A stretch of 64,000 nt of DNA from Streptomyces musisoli (lineage in GTDB: Bacteria; Actinomycetota; Actinomycetes; Streptomycetales; Streptomycetaceae): NCBI RefSeq assembly GCF_016741855.1, contig NZ_JAERRH010000002.1, positions 62,001 to 126,000 of the forward strand, in the 5' to 3' direction. Each line of letters opens with the position of its first letter. Positions within the stretch are counted from its first letter, which is position 1. The notes below the pieces were generated by a model. That model saw only the letters and a program-made list of their open reading frames with translations, made no database searches and was not told the origin of the DNA. Position numbers and translations under genes: made by a program. Below are positions 59,123-64,000 of this stretch, in pieces.

Positions 59123-59515
59123 ATGGACTGGAGTCTGGACCGCTTTCTCACGCAGGTCACCGAACGTGCGGGCTACGACAGGACGCAACAGGGAGCCAGA
59201 GCCGTACAGAACGTGCTGGAGGTCCTCGGCGCCCACCTGGTGGGTGACGACCGCACGGACCTGGCCGCCCTGCTGCCCGGCGGGTGCGGATCACTGCTGA
59301 CCGCGAGCGTGCCGGCCAGCGAACCACTGACCCCCGCGTCGTTCGTCGAGGCCGTGGCCGACCGCAGCAACGAAGACCTCGCCGAGGCCAGGCGCGAGGT
59401 CGACGCCGTGCTGCCCACCCTCGCCGAGATCGCGGACGGCGCGCTGCTGCGTCGTCTGCTCACCCAGCTGCCGCCCGGGCACGCCGGCCTGTTCGGTTGC
59501 CCGGACCCCGGATGA
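59123..59515 (+). CDS. DUF2267 family protein
   Basis: A 130-residue protein: FLTQVTERAGYDRTQQGARAVQNVLEVLGAHLVGDDRTDLAALLPGGCGSLLT and VADRSNEDLAEARREVDAVLPTLAEIADGALLRRLLTQLPPGHAGLFG, the DUF2267 pattern. Function unknown; often found with stress genes. It follows the hemerythrin gene and probably shares its transcript. Confidence 0.88.
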   Translation: MDWSLDRFLTQVTERAGYDRTQQGARAVQNVLEVLGAHLVGDDRTDLAALLPGGCGSLLTASVPASEPLTPASFVEAVADRSNEDLAEARREVDAVLPTLAEIADGALLRRLLTQLPPGHAGLFGCPDPG

Positions 59516-59519
59516 CCGG

Positions 59520-59640
59520 CCACGCCCGGTGGGGCCGTCGTCCCATTCCACGGGCCCGTCGTCCCGTTCCGCGGGGCGGGCGTCCCGTTCCGCGGGGCAG
59601 GCGTCCGGTTCGGTGAGGCCGGCGTCCCGTTCGGCGAGGG
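59520..59640. repeat. Degenerate GTCCCGTTCCGCGGGGC tandem repeats
   Basis: About six imperfect units of 17-20 bases (CGTCGTCCCGTTCCGCGGGGCGGG and variants) fill the gap between the convergent DUF2267 gene and the gene ending at 59648. Confidence 0.8.
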
Positions 59641-59647
59641 GGGCGGG

Positions 59648-60073
59648 TCAGTCGCCGGCGGCCTGGACGATGTCCTGCGGATCCAGGCCGGTGAGCTGCG
59701 CGATGCGCGGCGCGGGAATGCCGGCGGTCAGGGCGCGGTGGACCAGCGACTGCCAGTCCTGGGTGGTGTCCCGGAAGCTGAGCAGCTCGGACTCCATGTC
59801 CGTCACGGAGCGCGGCGCGCACGCGTGCTCGACCCGCAGGGTCTCCTCCTCGCCGAGGGGAACCGGCAGCCGCTCCGCGTCCTCGGGGATGAGGACCTCC
59901 GCCGTCGCCGGGAGGATCCGGACGCGCTCGGAAGAACCGGGGATTCCGTGAGCGGAGAGCCAGCCCAGCACCGCGGGGCTCTGGGAGCACTCCAACTCGC
60001 CCACCGCGGACAGAGCCGCGCCCAGACGTGGATGACGCTCGGGGAGAACGAACAGCAGGGCCTCGTCGGCCAT
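59648..60073 (-). CDS. Hypothetical protein with C-terminal helix-turn-helix-like end
   Basis: A 141-residue protein of unknown function: MADEALLFVLPERHPRLGAALSAVGEL, SPAVLGWLSAHGIPGSSERVRILPATAEVLIPEDAE, and a C-terminal WQSLVHRALTAGIPAPRIAQLTGLDPQDIVQAAGD that reads like a short DNA-binding-type helix-turn-helix. ATG at 60073 after GAGAGAGGTGTCC. Longer starts are possible. Confidence 0.65.
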   Translation of the reverse strand: MADEALLFVLPERHPRLGAALSAVGELECSQSPAVLGWLSAHGIPGSSERVRILPATAEVLIPEDAERLPVPLGEEETLRVEHACAPRSVTDMESELLSFRDTTQDWQSLVHRALTAGIPAPRIAQLTGLDPQDIVQAAGD

Positions 60074-60246
60074 GGCCAGGACACCTCTCTCGCAGAAGCT
60101 GGGCAGGGACGTCATCCCTGTGCCCTCATAACGCGCTGTGCCCGCATCGGCATCGCCCACTCACCCGGCAGGATGGCGCGGCCGAGGGCCGGTACGCCTG
60201 CGCGAGGGCGACGACGAAGGGCCGCGGCCGGACGGGGCACGGCCGC

Positions 60247-60669
60247 TCACGCCGACCGGGGAGCCGTGGGCGGCTGGAAGCAGGCGGTGACGTCCTTGCC
60301 GCGGGGACAGCGGTAGACCTGCCAGTCGTCGGCGAGCGCGCCGACCAGGAGCAGTCCGCGTCCCCCGAGGGCGCCGTCGTTCGCCGGGCGCTGCTCGGGC
60401 AGCCGGGCCGACGCGTCGTGCACGGTCACGTGCAGGCACTCCTCGTCCCAGGCGAGAATGAGGCTCGCCGTGCTGTGGGTGTGGACGTGGGCGTTGGTGA
60501 CCAGCTCGGAGACGGCCAGCACGACCGAGTCCACCAGATCCGGTGCCGTCCGGTCCCAGCCGAGCGTGGCCAGATGCGCACGCGTCCAGTCCCTGGCCGC
60601 CTTCACTCCGCTGCTGACGGGCAGCGAACGCGCCCATCCCACAGCCCTCATCGATGAGTTCCGTACCAC
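60247..60669 (-). CDS. Anti-sigma-type ATP-binding regulator (RsbW/HATPase_c)
   Basis: A 140-residue GHKL ATPase: VKAARDWTRAHLATLGWDR, VVLAVSELVTNAHVHTHSTASLIL (N-box), VHDASARLP (G1) and GALGGRGLLLVGALADDWQVY (G2). Streptomyces has dozens of these kinases that control sigma factors or anti-anti-sigma factors. GTG at 60669 is preceded by GAAGGAGAAG; an ATG at 60717 would add 16 residues. Confidence 0.9.
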   Translation of the reverse strand: MVRNSSMRAVGWARSLPVSSGVKAARDWTRAHLATLGWDRTAPDLVDSVVLAVSELVTNAHVHTHSTASLILAWDEECLHVTVHDASARLPEQRPANDGALGGRGLLLVGALADDWQVYRCPRGKDVTACFQPPTAPRSA

Positions 60670-60807
60670 TGTCTCTTCTCCTTCGGCCGCAGCGTTCCTG
60701 TTCCGTCTGCCCGGCATACGGCAGACCCCACCTGAGCCGAGGTGATGCTCCTCAGTACGAATTTGTGCCACGCGGAAAGCTGCGCCACCGCGGAACGTCC
60801 GTCCGGG

Positions 60808-61053
60808 TCAGGCGGCCAGGGTCTGGGTCGCCCGGGTGACCGCACGGCGTTCCGCTCGCAGCTTCCGCAGCAGGTCGTCGGCGGCGGCCAGGGCCTCGTC
60901 CACCGACCGGGTGCCGGTCATGAGGCACAACGTGCGTGAAGTCTCCTCAAGTTCGCGGCTCGAGCGGCCGGTGGGCTGGAGGTCATGACGGAAGCGGGCG
61001 TCGGCGAAGCGGGCCAGTACCGAGCGCAGTTCTTTCTCCGCGGGCAGCAACAC
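60808..61053 (-). CDS. DUF5133 family protein
   Basis: An 81-residue protein MLLPAEKELRSVLARFADARFRH then RSSRELEETSRTLCLMTGTRSVDEALAAADDLLRKL. The L-P-x8-L and the TLCxxTGTRxVxEAL pattern are those of DUF5133, a small family in Streptomyces, function unknown. GTG at 61053 with GAGAGG upstream; a longer frame exists but begins in non-conserved sequence. Confidence 0.82.
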   Translation of the reverse strand: MLLPAEKELRSVLARFADARFRHDLQPTGRSSRELEETSRTLCLMTGTRSVDEALAAADDLLRKLRAERRAVTRATQTLAA

Positions 61054-61251
61054 AGCGACAACCTCTCTCGCAAAGCGGGCCGTCACCCCGGACCCGCGAC
61101 CTCCGTGCGCCCCCACCTGCCAGGGGGCACCACGGCCGAAACGGAGCAGACATCTCCTCCGGCGACTCGTCTGCCCGTGCCGGATCACCGTATGCACTTC
61201 TCCCGTCACACTCGCTCACGACACCGCGGATTCCCCGCGGTTCCCGGGAAC
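61054..61251. other. Gap upstream of DUF5133 gene
   Basis: No gene is seen. It holds the DUF5133 promoter (minus strand); on the plus strand the phospholipase D-type gene starts only after the repeats at 61252-61353. Confidence 0.4.
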
Positions 61252-61353
61252 GAGGCCGCGTACCGATCCGGGCGGTGCCGGGAGTGAGGCCGCGTACCGA
61301 TCCGGGCGGTGCCGGGAGTGGGGCCGCGTAGCGATCCGGGCGGTGCCGGGAGT
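61252..61353. repeat. Three tandem copies of a 34-bp unit
   Basis: Copies at 61252-61285, 61286-61319 and 61320-61353 (unit starts GAGGCCGCGTACCGATCCGG). The first two are identical; the third differs at two or three positions. They stand 86 bases before the phospholipase D-type gene. Confidence 0.93.
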
Positions 61354-61438
61354 GAGGTGGTGGCACCCGGGCATCCGCTTGCTGGGCTCGCCAGGCGGCC
61401 CGCACTGCCTCGTCCTCTTGGTCCAACGGGAGACTCGC

Positions 61439-62647
61439 GTGATCCTCGACGGCATACCGGCACCCGCTGCCCGCGGTACCGCCCCTGACGCGGAAGCCCG
61501 CAAGCAGCGCCTGCGCCGCCGCCTGGAGCGGCTGATCGGCGTGGCCGCCACCGAAGGCAACGAGCTGCTGCCGCTGCGCAACGGCGACGAGATCTTCCCC
61601 GCGATGCTCGGCGCGATCCGTTCTGCCCAGCACACGATCGACATGATGACGTTCGTGTACTGGCGCGGTCAGATCGCCCGCGACTTCGCCGCCGCCCTCG
61701 CCGACCGCGCCCGTGCCGGTGTGCGGGTACGGCTGCTGCTCGACGGGTTCGGCGCCAAGAAGATCGAGCGGCACCTGCTGGACCTCATGGACGCCGCCGG
61801 CGTGCAGGTGGCCTGGTTCCGCAAGCCCGTCTGGCTGTCGCCGTTCAAACAGAACCACCGATGCCACCGCAAGGCGCTCGTCGTCGACGAGCACACCGCG
61901 TTCACCGGCGGCGTCGGCATCGCGGAGGAGTGGTGCGGCAATGCCCGCCATCCCGGCGAGTGGCGGGACACCCACGTCCAGGTGCGCGGCCCGGCCGTGG
62001 ACGGCATCGCCGCCGCGTTCGCGCAGAACTGGGCCGAGTGCCACGACGAACTCTTCGGCGACCGCGACCGCTTCACCGAGCACGACCAGTCCGGCTCGTC
62101 CGTCGTCCAGGTGGTGCGCGGCTCCGCCAGCATCGGCTGGCAGGACATGCAGACCCTCATCCGGGTCATGCTCACCTCCGCCGAGGAGCGCTTCCGCCTC
62201 GCCACCGCCTACTTCGCCCCCGACGCCTACTTCGTCGACCTCCTGTGCCGGACCGCCCGCCGTGGTGTGCGCGTGGAGATACTCCTCCCCGGCCCCCACA
62301 CCGACCAGCGCGCCTGCCGGCTCGCCGGACAGCACCACTACAGACGCCTGCTGGAGGCAGGGGTGCGCATCCGGCAGTACCGGCCGACGATGATGCACGC
62401 CAAGATCATGACCGTGGACTCGGTCGCCACCCTCATCGGGTCCACCAACTTCAACCGCCGGTCCCTGGACCACGACGAAGAGGTCATGCTCGCCGTCCTG
62501 GACGAGGCGTTCACCGCGGCGCTCGACCGCGACTACGAAGCGGACCTGGAGCGGAGCGTCGACATCGACCTCGCCCGGTGGAAACGACGGGCGTTGCTCC
62601 AGCGCGCCAAGGAAGCCGCCGTCACCCCCGTCCGCCGCTTCCTGTGA
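61439..62647 (+). CDS. Phospholipase D / cardiolipin synthase family protein
   Basis: A 402-residue enzyme with two HKD motifs: HRKALVVD within NHRCHRKALVVDEHTAFTGGVG, and HAKIMTVD within MMHAKIMTVDSVATLIGSTN. It joins or exchanges phospholipid head groups through a phospho-histidine, probably at the membrane, though no membrane helices precede the catalytic part, unlike classical cardiolipin synthases. GTG at 61439 follows GGGAG. Confidence 0.92.
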   Translation: MILDGIPAPAARGTAPDAEARKQRLRRRLERLIGVAATEGNELLPLRNGDEIFPAMLGAIRSAQHTIDMMTFVYWRGQIARDFAAALADRARAGVRVRLLLDGFGAKKIERHLLDLMDAAGVQVAWFRKPVWLSPFKQNHRCHRKALVVDEHTAFTGGVGIAEEWCGNARHPGEWRDTHVQVRGPAVDGIAAAFAQNWAECHDELFGDRDRFTEHDQSGSSVVQVVRGSASIGWQDMQTLIRVMLTSAEERFRLATAYFAPDAYFVDLLCRTARRGVRVEILLPGPHTDQRACRLAGQHHYRRLLEAGVRIRQYRPTMMHAKIMTVDSVATLIGSTNFNRRSLDHDEEVMLAVLDEAFTAALDRDYEADLERSVDIDLARWKRRALLQRAKEAAVTPVRRFL

Positions 62648-62799
62648 CGCGCGGACCGCCCCGGGACGTTCTGCGTGGGGGGCGGTGATCGGCTGCTCGG
62701 ACAGCCACCGGCCTTCGCGTGCCGTGGCGTGCGTGCCGCGCCGTGCGTGCCGCGGCGTGGCGGACGGGTCGTGGGGGGACGGGGCGTGGGGTGACGGGA

Positions 62800-62833
62800 C
62801 GTGCCGCGGCGCCTGCTCGGGCGCCGCGGCACG
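62800..62833 (-). terminator. Hairpin terminator after the gene at 62839
   Basis: A perfect 14-bp stem (62800-62813 with 62820-62833, arm CGTGCCGCGGCGCC) with a six-base loop TGCTCG lies five bases after the stop of the minus-strand gene ending at 62839. It can also stop transcripts from the phospholipase D-type gene. Confidence 0.87.
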
Positions 62834-62838
62834 GGTGA

Positions 62839-63267
62839 TCAGGTGGCGATGATGGTGTGGAAGAACAGCACCGCCCCACCGAAGGCGGCGCCGCCGGCCA
62901 GGATCGCCGCGGCGGCGTTGCGCTCGGCGAGGTAGGTGAGGACTCCGGCGCCGGTGCCGACCAGGACGCCGAGCATGAGGATGATGGCGCTGCGCAGACC
63001 GAGCAGCGCGGTGGGGCTGCCGCCGGCGGAGGTCTGCGGTTGCGGCGGCCAGGGGTGTTGCGGGGGCTGGTGCGGTATGGCCTGCGGGGCGTAGCCGGCG
63101 TGGTGTGCCTGCGGCACGCCCGTGCCGGTGCCGGTGCCCGTGTCCGCGCCGGTGGTCGTGGCCGCGCCGGTGGTCGTGCCGGTGCCCGTGGCGGGGGAGG
63201 CGGTGGTGGCCGGGGTGAGGTTCTGGCTGTGCTGGTGGCCCTGGCCGGGGGTGGGGTGGGTGTACAT
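62839..63267 (-). CDS. Membrane protein with Gly/Thr-rich cytoplasmic part
   Basis: A 142-residue protein of unknown function. Residues 1-90 are low-complexity (TPATTASPATGTGTTTGAA, and GHQHSQN and HQPPQHPWPP rich in His/Pro); two membrane helices follow (ALLGLRSAIILMLGVLVGTGAGVLTYLA and AAAILAGGAAFGGAVLFFHTIIA). ATG at 63267 has GGAAGGGAC upstream. Confidence 0.75.
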   Translation of the reverse strand: MYTHPTPGQGHQHSQNLTPATTASPATGTGTTTGAATTTGADTGTGTGTGVPQAHHAGYAPQAIPHQPPQHPWPPQPQTSAGGSPTALLGLRSAIILMLGVLVGTGAGVLTYLAERNAAAAILAGGAAFGGAVLFFHTIIAT

Positions 63268-63517
63268 GGACGTCCCTTCCTCTGACGGGTGGTCACCGCT
63301 GGCGCGGCGACCGGTTGCTGAAGGTGTAGCGGGCGCCCACCCCTCTCCCCCCGTGTGGCGCACGTCACATTTGTTTGTGGGGGCGGGGAGGGGGGAGAGC
63401 CCCGAGCCGCACCTAGGACCTCCATGACGCAAGGTCGGGACGGGGCCCGCTGGGGCTGGCGAGGGCTAGGGAGCGGATGTGCCGGATGGAACCTGCAAGG
63501 GGCGCGGACCCCAGACC
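63268..63517. promoter_or_regulatory. Divergent promoter region
   Basis: The 250-base gap between two divergent genes has the least GC-rich short stretch near 63363-63378 (CACATTTGTTTGTG), which is also a small inverted repeat (CACA/TGTG). Promoters for both genes should be here; no clear consensus is seen. Confidence 0.35.
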
Positions 63518-64000
63518 ATGACGCAGAGCCCGCACACGGCGGCCGCGGATACGAGCCAGGAACTGCGCGCCCTGGAGGACGCGCTCGCGGCCCAGGCGGG
63601 CGAGGACGCCGCGTCACGGGCCCAGCTCCTCGCTCACGACGCCGCTCTCGTCGCGTTCCTGCACCGCTCCGGCTTCGAGGGCCCCCACTACCAGCAGTTC
63701 ATCACCGAGCTGATGGCCTATGGCTGGCGCACGCTGAGCAGCTGGAGCGCGAGCGGTGACATCTTCAAGCGCACGGCCCGCGTGGGCCGCCCCGTGCCGC
63801 CGGCCATGCTGCCGGAGACGTGGGCGTACGAGGACCGCACCCAGGTCGTCACCGACACCGTCCTCAAGGGCAGCGCCCTCTTCCGGGAGCACGGCCTGGT
63901 CCGCGGCAAGTGGAGCCCCGACGGCCGCGCCAGCCTGGCCACCTACTTCGTCGGTGCCGCCGTCCTCGCCTTCCGCCCCGTCTACATCCGCTGGTACAAG
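63518..64000 (+). CDS. Sigma-factor-like or unknown regulatory protein, partial (3' end outside window)
   Basis: The first 161 codons are present. The sequence LVAFLHRSGFEGPHYQQFITELMAYGWRTLSSWSASGDIFKRTARVGRPVPPA, then DRTQVVTDTVLKGSALFREHGLVRGKWSPDGRASLATYFVGAAVLAFRPVYIRWYK resembles a Streptomyces family that continues into a sigma-70 region-4-like helix-turn-helix. That continuation lies outside the window, so the match rests on the N-terminal part only. ATG at 63518. Confidence 0.6.
   Translation, partial: MTQSPHTAAADTSQELRALEDALAAQAGEDAASRAQLLAHDAALVAFLHRSGFEGPHYQQFITELMAYGWRTLSSWSASGDIFKRTARVGRPVPPAMLPETWAYEDRTQVVTDTVLKGSALFREHGLVRGKWSPDGRASLATYFVGAAVLAFRPVYIRWYK

Noticed and set aside
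61252..61353. CRISPR array
   Set aside because: The 34-bp units are directly adjacent with no spacers.

Overview
The window looks like a chromosomal stretch from a Streptomyces or a very close relative. The base composition is extremely GC-rich, GTG and TTG starts are common, ribosome binding sites are of the GGAGG type, and there is a long chaplin with a sortase signal. An ergothioneine operon, ECF-type and anti-sigma-type regulators and many paired divergent TetR/MarR systems fit the same picture. I saw no rRNA, tRNA, CRISPR array or intact transposon. The mix of housekeeping-like and variable genes, many gene remnants and many short repeats suggests a chromosome arm.

Layout. Positions 1-3841: the start of a UvrA-like ATPase (runs off the left edge), an MT0933-type antitoxin-like protein, a luciferase-like oxidoreductase, a HAD-type phosphatase and dodecin. 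4053-5309: a sugar-binding lipoprotein behind an inverted-repeat operator. 5378-9799: the egtABCD operon, all four genes overlapping start-to-stop. 10072-13545: a TIGR02452 protein, a PemK/MazF-like protein, a cupin diverging from an HTH regulator with a cysteine cluster, and a small protein made of two tandem repeats. 13897-15736: flotillin/SPFH protein with an NfeD-like partner. 15911-16814: the wreck of an FxsA/FxsB/trypsin-like RiPP-and-protease locus. 16921-24585: amidase, a membrane protein with a TTA codon, a compact lasso-peptide cluster (precursor 22283-22402, B protein, cyclase), an HSL-type hydrolase and an FMN reductase.

24704-33280: TetR and LacI regulators, thioredoxin, a disulfide oxidoreductase, peptide deformylase, a BlaI/M56 pair, a TPR protein whose ribosome binding site lies in a hairpin, MarR, and a CtaG/DUF2243 pair. 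33549-42881: a long chaplin, a polytopic glycosyltransferase-like protein, a cytochrome-b/molybdopterin fusion, and two opposed sets (methyltransferase, DUF2064, GT2, epimerase) around a two-component system. 43197-50864: SigJ/ECF41-type sigma factor, P450, a truncated XRE regulator, an esterase, an unknown protein, and an ATP-grasp enzyme preceded by a frameshifted ATP-grasp fragment. 51255-64000: CsbD, small membrane proteins, a FAD monooxygenase diverging from TetR across twin operators, a Tat-exported protein, an isochorismatase-like lipoprotein with a duplicated start, SRPBCC, hemerythrin, DUF2267, a regulatory ATPase, DUF5133, phospholipase D-type synthase, and a gene that runs off the right edge.

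The most interesting items are the lasso cluster, whose 39-residue precursor is very basic and lacks the usual leader motif; the rearranged Fxs locus; and a recurring pattern in which the stop-codon end of a gene (egtD, pemK-like, cupin, histidine kinase) is repeated just downstream of itself.
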